Position numbers and translations under genes: made by a program | Assembly (NCBI RefSeq): GCF_003996965.1 | Contig: NZ_QWDM01000003.1 | Span: forward strand, 1 to 64,000 | Reading direction: 5' to 3' | DNA length: 64,000 nt | Source of the DNA: Flavobacterium cupreum | GTDB lineage: Bacteria > Bacteroidota > Bacteroidia > Flavobacteriales > Flavobacteriaceae | Shown: positions 17,701-26,167 of the stretch, piece by piece | How positions within the stretch are numbered: position 1 is the stretch's first letter | How the letters are laid out: the number at the start of each line of letters is the position of its first letter | Notes under the pieces: model-generated | The model's database searches: none | Seen by the model: only the letters and a program-made list of their open reading frames with translations | What the model was told of the DNA's origin: nothing

Positions 17701-18612
17701 CATTCTGCTGATCTGACCCTGAGTATACATTTTATAACAGCCCTGAGCGCCATTATAGCCCATATAATTTTCGAAATTCACTTTATCCCCTTTACAATTG
17801 GTTCCCGGCGTACAAGCCAAAGTATGCTTGGCATCTTCTGCCGGTGTGTCGTCTACTTCATCGGTTCCCGAGCATCCGCCTTCAAAAGTGTGGATTAAAT
17901 TCAGGAAATGACCAAACTCATGCGTTAAGGTTGCCGAGAATTCCTTGCTATAGGAGTTGTCATACAGATAAGCGCCATTAAAAACCACACGGGCCGTATT
18001 GCTTGCCGTCATATCGGAATTGGGATACCAGGCTACTCCGGAGTTATTGGTGGCACCATCGTTATACAAATCATTCTGAATGTAAACATTCATGTATTTG
18101 GTATTGTCCCAGGCATCGGCCGCAATCTGGTCGTCATAACCTCCGCCGTTTCCATAACCATTTTTGGCGGGATGAAAGATAACACCGGAAGTACAGCCAC
18201 CATTAGGATCTTTTTTCGCCAGTTTGAATTCCACATTGATGGTTCCTCGTCGTGGCTGAAAGAAGGATTCCACCGTCTGAAAATCGGCATTTCTTCCGTT
18301 GAAATCATCATTAAGCTGTGCCAGATGATTTACAATTTTTTCGTAAGTAACGGTTTTACCACTTTGTACGTCTCCATAAATATGGAAGACCACTGGGATA
18401 GTATAGCTAACAGCGGCGTCTTTTGACGTTTTGTTTTTCCGCTGTAAAGCAAACTTTTTGCTAAATACATCAAAGTTTTTTTTCTCCTGAAGCGAAGCCG
18501 GATGATTCCGGTATACTTTGGCGTTTTCTTCGGTTGTCCGACAAGGTAAACCTTGTGCACTAACTTTCAATACACTGAAAATCAGAAAGAACAGTAGTAG
18601 TTTTAATTTCAT
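14782..18612 (-). CDS. Secreted M43 (pappalysin-like) metalloprotease with type IX sorting domain
   Basis: The 1276-residue protein starts with a signal peptide (cleavage near VSAQ, residue 20). The M43 catalytic domain has the zinc motif HEFGHFLNLIH at 231-241 (H231, E232, H235, H241; Asn replaces the usual Gly at 238) and a downstream Cys-rich segment ending in NYMGYNG. Two similar beta-rich units of about 260 residues follow; both contain a WxF/YFxxxxGD segment and a YPDQLDLRT or YPNQLDLRT motif. Next come a fibronectin type III domain, a GEVED domain (ending NVGDGEVEDYTV) and a second FnIII-like domain. The C-terminus (FAMYPNPASDVVHF... KKKLLVE) is a type A T9SS sorting signal. It is probably cell-surface or secreted. 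Confidence 0.9.
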   Translation of the reverse strand: MKLKLLLFFLIFSVLKVSAQGLPCRTTEENAKVYRNHPASLQEKKNFDVFSKKFALQRKNKTSKDAAVSYTIPVVFHIYGDVQSGKTVTYEKIVNHLAQLNDDFNGRNADFQTVESFFQPRRGTINVEFKLAKKDPNGGCTSGVIFHPAKNGYGNGGGYDDQIAADAWDNTKYMNVYIQNDLYNDGATNNSGVAWYPNSDMTASNTARVVFNGAYLYDNSYSKEFSATLTHEFGHFLNLIHTFEGGCSGTDEVDDTPAEDAKHTLACTPGTNCKGDKVNFENYMGYNGAQGCYKMYTQGQISRMLAALEHPARKSLWQAQNLIDTGVNATGSALLASATTFKEAIVNDGSFTTSSTVTLSGTKNFALSSGTLTSGTHFTHTFPAGITPVLTVNSNKQITITLTGKAASHAFANNASGGITFVPAAFVGGTADLSCTSLFFNFKFSDPYGIIFVDMPDVTVSSDLTWKYFEIAQGDDPAFGGWRFAANALKIETYTKRMVCESGTKNITLLAANTAVGPAGNLTAPGAYPNQLDLRTPAYTTWDGKTGYAGFEYLIDGLPCYGWFKITVNANGDGYTISEYAYNTQPNTPIYTGMTAKTAVVLSEGTLYESEVNDGGVTASTTITLSTNNGTFTKSSGTWTPVTHYTITGVPAGLTAVLTLQGNTKTVLSFTGKATAHLPANDTAIVITFKDAAITGGITTLDNASKTINLKFDAPYGIFYVNNTDYVASATSTWEFFNLGIGDNTEYGAWQFAAAALKMETYGKRLVGETGTRNISFIPEGTTIGASSTFVTPGSAYPDQLDLRTASYTAWDNKTGYVGFEYKSRGRTCYGWMHVKVEAGGVGYTVLDFGYNTKPNESIKAGVQNATTVPAPSALTATAGNSEVQLSWVNNATNATSVVIERAGSEDVFAEIATLAATATTYTNTGLTAGSTYKYKIRAKAAAVYSDYSNVVSAVIPNAALCAVQAANGYEFINTVTIGSFTHTSGKDAAGYTDYSSKVITLTPNSNINISLVPGFTGSSYTEYWGVWIDYNKNNQFEASEKVIDGISSKTTVTGSFTPISFTGTTRMRVVMKYNANPATACGNVGDGEVEDYTVTAGTTTPITLPTPINLSNAGIYASGFYASWATLPEAASYEIQLNNSGWTTVGTSATYYLWIPKQGTQTVYEFRLRAKNGTAVSEWSASHTIDLQSGSLGVQAADTIKSFAMYPNPASDVVHFNFGSLDTSKVKITIYDSTGNLVGAVHNTTSFSVNSLRKGVYLVIATDGNSTEKKKLLVE

Positions 18613-18639
18613 GGTTTTTTGGTTTTAATTAGTAATAAC

Positions 18640-18647
18640 CAAATTTA
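18640..18647 (-). promoter_or_regulatory. -7 promoter box of the M43 protease gene
   Basis: TAAATTTG on the minus strand fits TAnnTTTG and lies about 28 bp before the ATG. No clear -33 TTG is seen. Confidence 0.35.
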
Positions 18648-18803
18648 ACCCTACAGTTTTGTTCTTTCTGATACTATTTTAGTACGAATTGGTATATAGT
18701 TAGCTTGTTTTAGTGTTTAGTATTCAGTCGCTGTTTGCAGTATTCAGTCCCATTATTCAGTCCCAGTTGAAACCTGAAATCTAAAATTTACAATAGAAAC
18801 GCG

Positions 18804-18939
18804 TTTCGACTTCGCTCAACGTGACAAGCTGTAGATTGAGACTATGACCGAAAACTGCGACTAAAAAATCAAGACCTGTCAGGCTGAGCGAAGTCGAAGC
18901 GCCGCAACAAAAAGCCCTTCGACTTCGCTCAGGGTGACA
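18804..18939. repeat. Three REP-like elements, two in inverted orientation
   Basis: Copies are at 18804-18826 (TTCGACTTCGCTCAACGTGACA), 18877-18899 (opposite strand) and 18917-18939 (TTCGACTTCGCTCAGGGTGACA). The last two face each other and differ at only two positions, so they could form a long hairpin in RNA or single-stranded DNA. Confidence 0.75.
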
Positions 18940-18981
18940 CCAAAAACTGAAAATTGCGACTGAAAACTGCGACTAAAAAAA

Positions 18982-21141
18982 CTACTTCCCTCCGGCAGGA
19001 CAATTCTTTTGAATAAACCTTACAAAGGTATCCAGTAAATGCTTACTCGTTCCTTCGCCTTCATAAATACTGTGCGAACGGTTCGGGTAGATCATCAGGT
19101 CGAACATTTTATCGTATTTGATCAGCTCGTTTATTAAAACCTCGGCATTTTTATAGTGTACGTTGTCATCGCCTGTTCCATGAATGTATAACAGGTTTCC
19201 TTTTAAGTTTTTGGCGTGGGTTACGGGAGATGCCTGAATGTAAGTCGCCTCATTCTCACCCGGAATTCCCATATAACGTTCGGTATAAATATTGTCGTAA
19301 AAATGCTGGTCGGTAACGGCCGAAATTGCTATTCCTGATTTGTAGATGTCAGGATACTGGAACATTAAATTTAAAGTTACAGCGCCACCACCACTCCAGC
19401 CGTGAACGGCTATCCGGTCAGAATCCACGAATTTCCATTTTAGGATTTCTCTGGCTGCCATGGCCTGGTCACGGGTGTTGATAATTCCGATGTTTTTGTA
19501 AATGGACTTTCTCCATTTCGTTCCTTTCATTACAGGAGTTCCTCTGTTGTCCATCGCGATTCCGATATATCCCTGCGGAATTACCTGTGCGATAAACGGA
19601 TAAAAATAAGGTTCGTCATTGGCTACGGAAGCCATAGGTTCTCCGTACACATAAAAGAATACCGGATATTTTTTGGAAGGGTCAAAATCCATTGGTTTTG
19701 CCATTATTCCGTCCATTTCTATTCCGTCTGCCGTAGTTACTTTGAATTTCTCCATGGTATAATCACGCTGAGGTGCCTGAAAGGAATCCGCTTCCTGCGG
19801 CAGGATTTTTTTATGTCCGGGTAAGGCAATTAACCGGGTATTATACTCTCTGCTGATACTTGAATTGGTATGTTTGGCATACATTGCATCTGTCGAAAAA
19901 CTATATTCGTTGGTACCGTCAAACACATCCGGCGTTACTCTTTTGGTCTTTTTTGAATTTATATTGGTTTCGTACAAATAACGTTGTGTCGCATCTGTCG
20001 GACTTGCCTTGAAATAAATTGTTTTGGTCTTGTCGTTGTACGCCTGAAAATAAGCATCGAAATTAGCTTTCGTTATTAATTCTTTTGATTTGCCATCACT
20101 GCTGATTTTGTAAATGTGCATCCAGCCGTCTGCATCAGAACTCCATAAAAAGGCTTTTCCGTTATCTACAAAATGGCATGGGAAGCCATCGTATTCACCG
20201 GAGGAAATGTCAAAAACATCAATCCATGCTGCCGATTCTTCTTTGTAAATGGCCTTAGCAGCACCTGATTTCGTATCGCAATTGTAAAAAGTAACCTGGT
20301 TCTGATTGCGGTTTAACTGAATCACCATTACCGACTGGTTCGTCAGCCATTTCATTCGTACCAAATAGTTGTTATCCGGTTCGCCGGGAATATTCAGCCA
20401 ATTGGTCTGTAAAGAAGCGATATCTATTATTCCGATTTTAACCGACGAAGGTTTTTCTCCTGCTTTCGGATATTCAACGGGAACCACCACCGGATACAAA
20501 GAATCGGTACTGTTGATCATGAAATGAAATTTGGTGGCCGAAGCATCTGCGCGCCAAAAGGCAATACTCTTGCCATCAGGGCTCCATCGGAATCCGTCTC
20601 TGGCCGCCAGTTCTTCTTCGTACACCCAGTCAAATGTTCCGTTGATGATTTTATCGGTTCCGTCTGTGGTCAGCGGTGTTATTTTTCCGGTATTTAAATT
20701 TTCAAGGTAAATGTTGTGATTGGAAACATAGGCTACATTTTCATTATCACCTGAAAACTTCGCAAACATCAATGAAGAGGCGTCCAGGTTTTTTCCTAAT
20801 TGCTTTCCTTTTCCTGTTGCTAAATCAAAAAACCAGTAATCTCCTTTGGTATTTGCCCTCCACACTTTTTTTGAATTGGTATACAGCAGTACTTTTGTTT
20901 TGGCGGTATTCCAGACCAGATCTTCAATTTCTCCGGTAAAGCCGGATTCAGACAACTGTTGCTGAGTCAGAATTGTGGTATGCTTATCCAATTTGTCCAC
21001 ATCATAAACGGCTACATTGTTATTTTGACTGACCCAGAACGAATGGGAATCCGGTAACCATTTCAGATTATTGATGTCGACATCATTCTGGGCAAAAACA
21101 GCAGAACAAACAAAGAGTAGCAGTAGTAAATACTTTTTCAT
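18982..21141 (-). CDS. Dipeptidyl peptidase IV-like S9 serine peptidase
   Basis: The 719-residue protein has a signal peptide (ending VFAQ), an N-terminal beta-propeller and a C-terminal alpha/beta hydrolase. The DPP4 substrate-anchoring glutamates are present in FDWVYEEELAARDGF. The catalytic residues are Ser583 in HGWSGGG, Asp659 in GTGDDNVH and His690 in NRSHSIYEG. Such enzymes remove Xaa-Pro (or Ala) dipeptides from peptide N-termini, here in the periplasm. It is the last gene of the hydroxyproline operon, 21 bp after the FAD oxidoreductase. This links prolyl/hydroxyprolyl peptide cleavage with catabolism of the product. Confidence 0.93.
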   Translation of the reverse strand: MKKYLLLLLFVCSAVFAQNDVDINNLKWLPDSHSFWVSQNNNVAVYDVDKLDKHTTILTQQQLSESGFTGEIEDLVWNTAKTKVLLYTNSKKVWRANTKGDYWFFDLATGKGKQLGKNLDASSLMFAKFSGDNENVAYVSNHNIYLENLNTGKITPLTTDGTDKIINGTFDWVYEEELAARDGFRWSPDGKSIAFWRADASATKFHFMINSTDSLYPVVVPVEYPKAGEKPSSVKIGIIDIASLQTNWLNIPGEPDNNYLVRMKWLTNQSVMVIQLNRNQNQVTFYNCDTKSGAAKAIYKEESAAWIDVFDISSGEYDGFPCHFVDNGKAFLWSSDADGWMHIYKISSDGKSKELITKANFDAYFQAYNDKTKTIYFKASPTDATQRYLYETNINSKKTKRVTPDVFDGTNEYSFSTDAMYAKHTNSSISREYNTRLIALPGHKKILPQEADSFQAPQRDYTMEKFKVTTADGIEMDGIMAKPMDFDPSKKYPVFFYVYGEPMASVANDEPYFYPFIAQVIPQGYIGIAMDNRGTPVMKGTKWRKSIYKNIGIINTRDQAMAAREILKWKFVDSDRIAVHGWSGGGAVTLNLMFQYPDIYKSGIAISAVTDQHFYDNIYTERYMGIPGENEATYIQASPVTHAKNLKGNLLYIHGTGDDNVHYKNAEVLINELIKYDKMFDLMIYPNRSHSIYEGEGTSKHLLDTFVRFIQKNCPAGGK

Positions 21142-21162
21142 AGGAGTGTTTTTTATTCTTAA

Positions 21163-22398
21163 TTACAGTTGAAACATTTTGGTGTCTACAGAAGTTGTTT
21201 TACCTGCGATAATCTCCGTTACAATTTTACCTGTTGCCGGGGCCAGACTTAATCCCATCATCGCATGACCTGTAGCCAGTGTCAAATTTACAATTTTTTT
21301 ATCTCTTGTAATAACAGGCATTCCGGATGGTGTACAAGGCCTGAAGCCGAACCAGGTAGCTGCTGTTTTTGGCATTTCGACCTGCATTTCGGGGTAAAAA
21401 TCATTGATCGTGGTTACGATTCCCTGGAGCCTGCCGGTATTTATTTTTGTATCTCCGGTATGTGTTATTTCCATCGTTCCGCCAAAACGAATATCATTAT
21501 TCATCGGTGTTACCGCTACTTTTCCTTCACATAAAATCGACGGAATTGCCGGTTTTTGATCGCTGTCTTTTAATGTAAAACTGTATCCTTTTCCGGGTAA
21601 AACCGAGATCGAAACATTTAGTTTTTTGGCCAGTACAGGACTCCATGAACCTGCTGCCAATACCACTTCATCCGCAGCGAAAGTGCCTTTATCGGTGGCT
21701 ATCTTAGTAATTTTATTTCCTTCAAAATGAAAATCCTTTACCGTTGTATGCCGATGAATCTCCACTTTCAATCGAATTAATTCTTCTTTAATGAACTTCA
21801 TGAAGTGCTGCGGATACAAATGTGCGTCACTTTTATAATGAACGCCGCCCGTTACCTCGGTTTTGGTTCCGGTTTCCAGAGCTGCAACTTCCGCTTTGGA
21901 AAGATAGTCGACTTCAAGTCCCAGGCGTTCCGCTTCTTTGCCTTCATGGTACATTTCTTCTGCAACTTTATCACTTTTATAAAGCATTAAAAGTCCTTTC
22001 TCTTCGTAAAAAAAGGAATTATTTTCTCTGGCAAAATCCTGATACAATTCTTTACTCAACATCGAAAGATGATGCAAAGCCGGCATTGCTTTCTCGACGT
22101 GACTGCTGTTGGCATGTTTGTAAAATTGCAAACCCCATTTTAATAAATCGGTATTAAAACGCGGTTTTACATAAAACGGACTCTGGCTGTCAAACATCCA
22201 TCTCATGCCCTGTGCTATCATGCCGGGCTGTGCCAGGGGTATAATGTGTGACGGTACAATCATACCGGCGTTTCCGTACGAGCAGCCGTCATCCATAGCC
22301 GACTGATCAAAAACACTGACTTCGTACCCTTCTTTAGCCAGATAATAGGCCGAACACAAGCCAATAATGCCACCGCCGACAATCCCTATTTTTTTCAT
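21163..22398 (-). CDS. FAD-dependent D-amino-acid (D-hydroxyproline) dehydrogenase-like oxidoreductase
   Basis: From the ATG at 22398 the product is 411 residues. It starts with the FAD-binding motif IGIVGGGIIGLCSAYYLAKEG and ends with the DadA-like FRPCTPSGMPVI and LATGHAMMGLSLAP segments. The open frame runs on to 22653, but that part overlaps the epimerase gene and has no conserved content, so I reject it. Placed after a hydroxyproline epimerase, it probably oxidises cis-4-hydroxy-D-proline to pyrroline-4-hydroxy-2-carboxylate. The electron acceptor is unknown. Confidence 0.9.
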   Translation of the reverse strand: MKKIGIVGGGIIGLCSAYYLAKEGYEVSVFDQSAMDDGCSYGNAGMIVPSHIIPLAQPGMIAQGMRWMFDSQSPFYVKPRFNTDLLKWGLQFYKHANSSHVEKAMPALHHLSMLSKELYQDFARENNSFFYEEKGLLMLYKSDKVAEEMYHEGKEAERLGLEVDYLSKAEVAALETGTKTEVTGGVHYKSDAHLYPQHFMKFIKEELIRLKVEIHRHTTVKDFHFEGNKITKIATDKGTFAADEVVLAAGSWSPVLAKKLNVSISVLPGKGYSFTLKDSDQKPAIPSILCEGKVAVTPMNNDIRFGGTMEITHTGDTKINTGRLQGIVTTINDFYPEMQVEMPKTAATWFGFRPCTPSGMPVITRDKKIVNLTLATGHAMMGLSLAPATGKIVTEIIAGKTTSVDTKMFQL

Positions 22399-22465
22399 AG
22401 ATTTTAAATTAAAAGTTGATTGACAAGACGTCCCGCCTTTATCAATAGCTACTATTCTTGTATTT

Positions 22466-23476
22466 TTAGATGACCTGAAATCCAAAGGCATAAGGATCGT
22501 CGCTTTCATCAATAATGATGTTGTTGTATCCGTACACTTTTGCCCATCCCTGAATGCTGGGAACAATGGCCGGAATGTCTCCGATGGTGGTTTCTTCGAC
22601 CACTTTTCCAATAAATTTACTTCCGATATAACTTTCGTGAATAAATTCTTCACCTGCTTTGAGCTTTCCTTTTGCGTGCAGTTGCGCCATTCTAGCAGAA
22701 GTTCCTGTACCGCAAGGCGAACGGTCTATGGCTTTATCCCCATAAAAAACAGCATTCCGGCCTGATGATTCCGGATCAATTGGAGTTCCCGTCCATAACA
22801 TATGAGTCACATCCCGGATCGTATTATTTTCGGGATGAATAAAATAATTGGGATATTCTTCATTGATCCGGTTGCGTAATTCCTGACTGTACTGAATAAT
22901 TTTGCTTGCGGTAAAATCCTGCACACCCGAAAAATTGTCCTGCGGATCTACAATCGCGTAATAATTTCCTCCGTAAGCCACATCAAATTTAAGATCTCCG
23001 AGTTCCGGGCAATGGATGGTCAGTCCTTCTGCTGCCAGATAGGATTTGACGTTGGTCAGCCGTACCCAATCGACCTTGGCACCGGTCTGCTGATATTCAA
23101 TTTGTACCAAACCTGCCGGAGCTTCCATTTTGATTTTACCGGGTGTTTTGGGAATAACCAGTCCTTCTTCGATGGCAATAGTGATGGTTCCGATCGTTCC
23201 ATGACCGCACATCGGCAGGCAGCCTGAGGTTTCTATGAATAAAATTCCAAAATCATTTTCCGGATCAGATGGCGGATATAAAATACTGCCGCTCATCATA
23301 TCATGACCACGAGGTTCAAACATAAGCCCTTTTCTGATCCAGTCAAATTCTTTCAGGAAATGCTGGCGTTTTTCACTCATGGAAGCACCTGTCAAATTGG
23401 GTCCGCCTCCGGCCACGACTCGTACGGGATTTCCGCAGGTGTGCGCGTCTACACAAAAAAAAGTTTTCTTTAGCAT
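22466..23476 (-). CDS. 4-hydroxyproline 2-epimerase (proline racemase family)
   Basis: The 336-residue protein has both catalytic cysteines of the family, in PMCGHGTIG and in SPCGTGTSARMAQLHAKG. It also starts with the family pattern FFCVDAHTCGNPVRVVAGG. The two cysteines distinguish epimerase/racemase activity from the dehydratase branch, which has Thr at the second site. With the surrounding genes, the reaction is trans-4-hydroxy-L-proline to cis-4-hydroxy-D-proline. Its start lies 1 bp after the aldehyde dehydrogenase stop, which implies translational coupling. Confidence 0.92.
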   Translation of the reverse strand: MLKKTFFCVDAHTCGNPVRVVAGGGPNLTGASMSEKRQHFLKEFDWIRKGLMFEPRGHDMMSGSILYPPSDPENDFGILFIETSGCLPMCGHGTIGTITIAIEEGLVIPKTPGKIKMEAPAGLVQIEYQQTGAKVDWVRLTNVKSYLAAEGLTIHCPELGDLKFDVAYGGNYYAIVDPQDNFSGVQDFTASKIIQYSQELRNRINEEYPNYFIHPENNTIRDVTHMLWTGTPIDPESSGRNAVFYGDKAIDRSPCGTGTSARMAQLHAKGKLKAGEEFIHESYIGSKFIGKVVEETTIGDIPAIVPSIQGWAKVYGYNNIIIDESDDPYAFGFQVI

Positions 23477-23477
23477 T

Positions 23478-25061
23478 TTATATTTTGGATAGGGTTAGTT
23501 TATGGTCTGTGGTACGAACAATCTGCAGCGGATTTTCATTTTGCAATTCAGCCGGAAGCAAATCATCGGGCCAGTTCTGATAACTCAGCGGACGCACCCA
23601 TCTGTAAACGGCATGTGTTCCCACCGCAGTAAATCTAGAATCCGATGATGCCGGATAGGGACCGCCGTGGAGCATGGAAGGGCATACTTCTACACCGGTT
23701 GGGACACCATTAAAAATCAAACGTCCCACCCGATTCTGCAAGGCAAAAATGACATCCTGATGCTCGTGCAATTCATTTTCTTCACCGATAATCGTTCCGG
23801 TTAGTTGTCCGTCTAATGTATTAATTATTTGTAGTAATTCGGCTTCATCATTACATTCAACCAGAATTGAAAAGGGACCAAAAACCTCATGACTCAATAC
23901 TTTATTTTTCAGGAATTCTTCCCCGCTCACTTTCAGGACAGTCGGCCTGCCATGATTGGGTGGTACTTCTCCTGTAAACTGAGCTACTTTCGAAACGCCG
24001 TTTTGTGATGCCATCGTGAAAATGCCTGTTTCAAAATCAGCCTGCATGGAAGCATGCAGCATACAGGAAGGTGTTGTTTTTTCGATCGCTTTGGCTAATT
24101 GTTCGGCAAACTCGTTTAAGGCAGCTCCTTTTACGGCTAATAATAAGCCGGGATTGGTACAAAACTGGCCGGCACCTAAAGTAATCGAACCTGCATAGGC
24201 AAGAGCCCACTTTTGACTGTTTTGTTTCAAGGCCTCCGGCAGCAATACCACCGGATTCACACTTCCCATTTCAGCAAAAACCGGAATGGGTTCCGGACGC
24301 TTTGCAGCAAGGTCGCATAAAGCCCGTCCTCCACTGATACTGCCCGTGAAGCCTACTGCTTTTACCAAGGGATGTTGTACTAAACTTGCTCCCAGCGTTC
24401 TGCCTGCTCCTGCAAGATTTGAAAAGACGCCTTCGGGCATGTTTGTTTTTTGCGCTGCTTTTATAATGGCCGAGGCTACCATTTCTCCCGTTCCGATATG
24501 CATCGAATGGCTTTTAACGATCACCGGACAACCCGCAGCCAGTGCTGAAGCCGTATCTCCTCCGGCAGTTGAAAAGGCAAAAGGAAAATTACTGGAACCA
24601 AAAACCACAACAGGTCCTAACGGTACCAGCATCTTTCGTAAATCTTCTTTTGGGGCTGGCTGGCGCTCCGGAATTGCAGTATCTATTGTAGCCTGAACCC
24701 AGCTTCCTTCGATAAGCATTTCTGCAAAGGAACGCAGCTGTCCGATCATCCTGCCGCGCTCCCCTTCTGCACGGCCTTTTGAAAAACCGGATTCGCTACA
24801 ATATTGAACCAACAATAGATCTCCCAATGCTAAAATTTCATCGGCAATGGTGTTTAAAAACGCAGCTTTTTCTATACCGGAACATCTTTTGTAACTGTCA
24901 AATGCCTGACTGGCCAAAGCAACCGCTTCTTCTATTTCTTCGTGTGTTGCTTCTGTAAAAACCCACGGATTCTCTGTATTTAAAAGCGGATTGAACGTTT
25001 TTAAGGTAATGTTTCCGCCTGCTTTAAGCTGACTTCCTATATAATTTTTTCCTGTAATCAT
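23478..25061 (-). CDS. 2,5-dioxovalerate (alpha-ketoglutarate semialdehyde) dehydrogenase
   Basis: The 527-residue protein is an aldehyde dehydrogenase of the long NADP-type branch. It has FGSSNFPFAFSTAGGDTASA for the cofactor, VFAEMGSVNPVVLLPEAL with the general-base Glu, and TLGAGQFCTNPGLLL with the catalytic Cys. This variant is the form typical of ketoglutarate semialdehyde dehydrogenases. It would finish hydroxyproline degradation by forming 2-oxoglutarate. The gene is second in the operon, 11 bp after the DapA-like gene. Confidence 0.9.
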   Translation of the reverse strand: MITGKNYIGSQLKAGGNITLKTFNPLLNTENPWVFTEATHEEIEEAVALASQAFDSYKRCSGIEKAAFLNTIADEILALGDLLLVQYCSESGFSKGRAEGERGRMIGQLRSFAEMLIEGSWVQATIDTAIPERQPAPKEDLRKMLVPLGPVVVFGSSNFPFAFSTAGGDTASALAAGCPVIVKSHSMHIGTGEMVASAIIKAAQKTNMPEGVFSNLAGAGRTLGASLVQHPLVKAVGFTGSISGGRALCDLAAKRPEPIPVFAEMGSVNPVVLLPEALKQNSQKWALAYAGSITLGAGQFCTNPGLLLAVKGAALNEFAEQLAKAIEKTTPSCMLHASMQADFETGIFTMASQNGVSKVAQFTGEVPPNHGRPTVLKVSGEEFLKNKVLSHEVFGPFSILVECNDEAELLQIINTLDGQLTGTIIGEENELHEHQDVIFALQNRVGRLIFNGVPTGVEVCPSMLHGGPYPASSDSRFTAVGTHAVYRWVRPLSYQNWPDDLLPAELQNENPLQIVRTTDHKLTLSKI

Positions 25062-25072
25062 ATCGTTTGGAA

Positions 25073-25987
25073 TTATAGGTTTTTGTAATCCGGCAATGTC
25101 GGTCGGGTGCGCAATCCTTCTGCTATAATGGCCAGTACTTTTTCACGCTCACTGCCCTGAAGCGGCAGTCTTGGTGCACGAACATATTCGCTTCCGATTC
25201 CGGTTGCCACTTCGGCTAATTTGATATTTTGCACGAGAAAAGAATTAATATCCAATTCGAGCAGCGGCAAAAACCATCTGTATATTTTTAGGGCTTCGTC
25301 GATTCGTCCTGCCTTTACCAGTTTAAAAATCGCTACGGTTTCTGCCGGAAAAGCACAAACCAAACCTGAAACCCATCCGTCTGAGCCCATTAATAAACTT
25401 TCTAAAGCCAGCGTGTCCACTCCCGATAATATTTTCAGACGGTCTCCAAAACGACTGATCATTCTCGTGACGTTCGAAATATCTCTTGTGGATTCTTTGA
25501 CGGCCTGAATGTTATCGTATTTCAGTAATTCTTCAAACATGTCCAATGTCACTTCAATTTTGTAATCGACCGGATTGTTATAGACCATGATCGGAAGCGA
25601 GGTATTTTTGGCTACTTCACTAAAATAAACCACCGTTTCATAATCAGAAGCTTTATAGCGCATCGGGGGCAGCATCATCAATCCTTTGGCACCGTCTTCT
25701 TCGGCTTTGTTGGCGGCTAAGATTGCTCCTCTTGTGGTTTGTTCGGCTATATTCATGATCACAGGCACCTTATTATTCGTAATTGAAACAGTATGTCTGA
25801 CCAATTCCCGCTTTTCTTCTTCCAAAAGTGTACTGGCCTCTCCTAATGTTCCTCCTAAAATAATCCCTGATACTCCGGCCTCTAATTGTGCTTTCATATT
25901 GACTTCAAACATATTGAAGTCTAATTTATCGTCTGCAGTAAATTTGGTAGTTACTGCCGGCATGACGCCGTTCCATTGAATCCCCAT
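25073..25987 (-). CDS. DapA-superfamily lyase, probable pyrroline-4-hydroxy-2-carboxylate deaminase
   Basis: The 304-residue protein is a class I aldolase-like TIM barrel of the dihydrodipicolinate synthase family. It shows GGTLGEASTLLEEEKREL near the N-terminus, VYNNPVDY with the conserved Tyr, and IQAVKESTRDIS with the Schiff-base Lys. In hydroxyproline operons such a member deaminates 1-pyrroline-4-hydroxy-2-carboxylate to ketoglutarate semialdehyde. The assignment here rests on the gene neighbourhood. It is the first gene of the operon. A TAATTTTG box on the minus strand at 26018-26011 may be its -7 element. Confidence 0.87.
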   Translation of the reverse strand: MGIQWNGVMPAVTTKFTADDKLDFNMFEVNMKAQLEAGVSGIILGGTLGEASTLLEEEKRELVRHTVSITNNKVPVIMNIAEQTTRGAILAANKAEEDGAKGLMMLPPMRYKASDYETVVYFSEVAKNTSLPIMVYNNPVDYKIEVTLDMFEELLKYDNIQAVKESTRDISNVTRMISRFGDRLKILSGVDTLALESLLMGSDGWVSGLVCAFPAETVAIFKLVKAGRIDEALKIYRWFLPLLELDINSFLVQNIKLAEVATGIGSEYVRAPRLPLQGSEREKVLAIIAEGLRTRPTLPDYKNL

Positions 25988-26137
25988 AGTATTGATTTTT
26001 TATTGTCAACCAAAATTATCGAGAAACCAGTCAGCTGTCTCACAGAAAATTACCTCAAAATGATACTATATTACCCTCTATGGTTTTGAAATTCAAAAAA
26101 CAGATTAGGATAGCATCATTTTATTACTGAAATGCAA

Positions 26138-26145
26138 TATATTTG
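26138..26145 (+). promoter_or_regulatory. -7 promoter box of the AraC-family gene
   Basis: TATATTTG fits TAnnTTTG and ends 22 bp before the ATG at 26168. It supports 26168 as the ancestral start rather than the TTG at 26255. No matching -33 element is evident. Confidence 0.4.
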
Positions 26146-26167
26146 GTAGTAACTAACCTACCCAACC

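Larger units (their letters stand above)
18613..18981. other. Gene-free gap with repeats and a promoter box
   Basis: The side next to the M43 gene holds a -7 box (TAAATTTG on the minus strand, 18647-18640). The rest consists of ATTCAGTC-type direct repeats (18719-18768), three REP-like elements (18804-18939) and GACTGAAAACTGCGACT repeats up to 18980. No gene is seen. Confidence 0.6.

Noticed and set aside
22399..22653. 85-residue N-terminal extension of the FAD oxidoreductase
   Set aside because: It overlaps the epimerase gene out of frame; the FAD motif begins right at the ATG at 22398.
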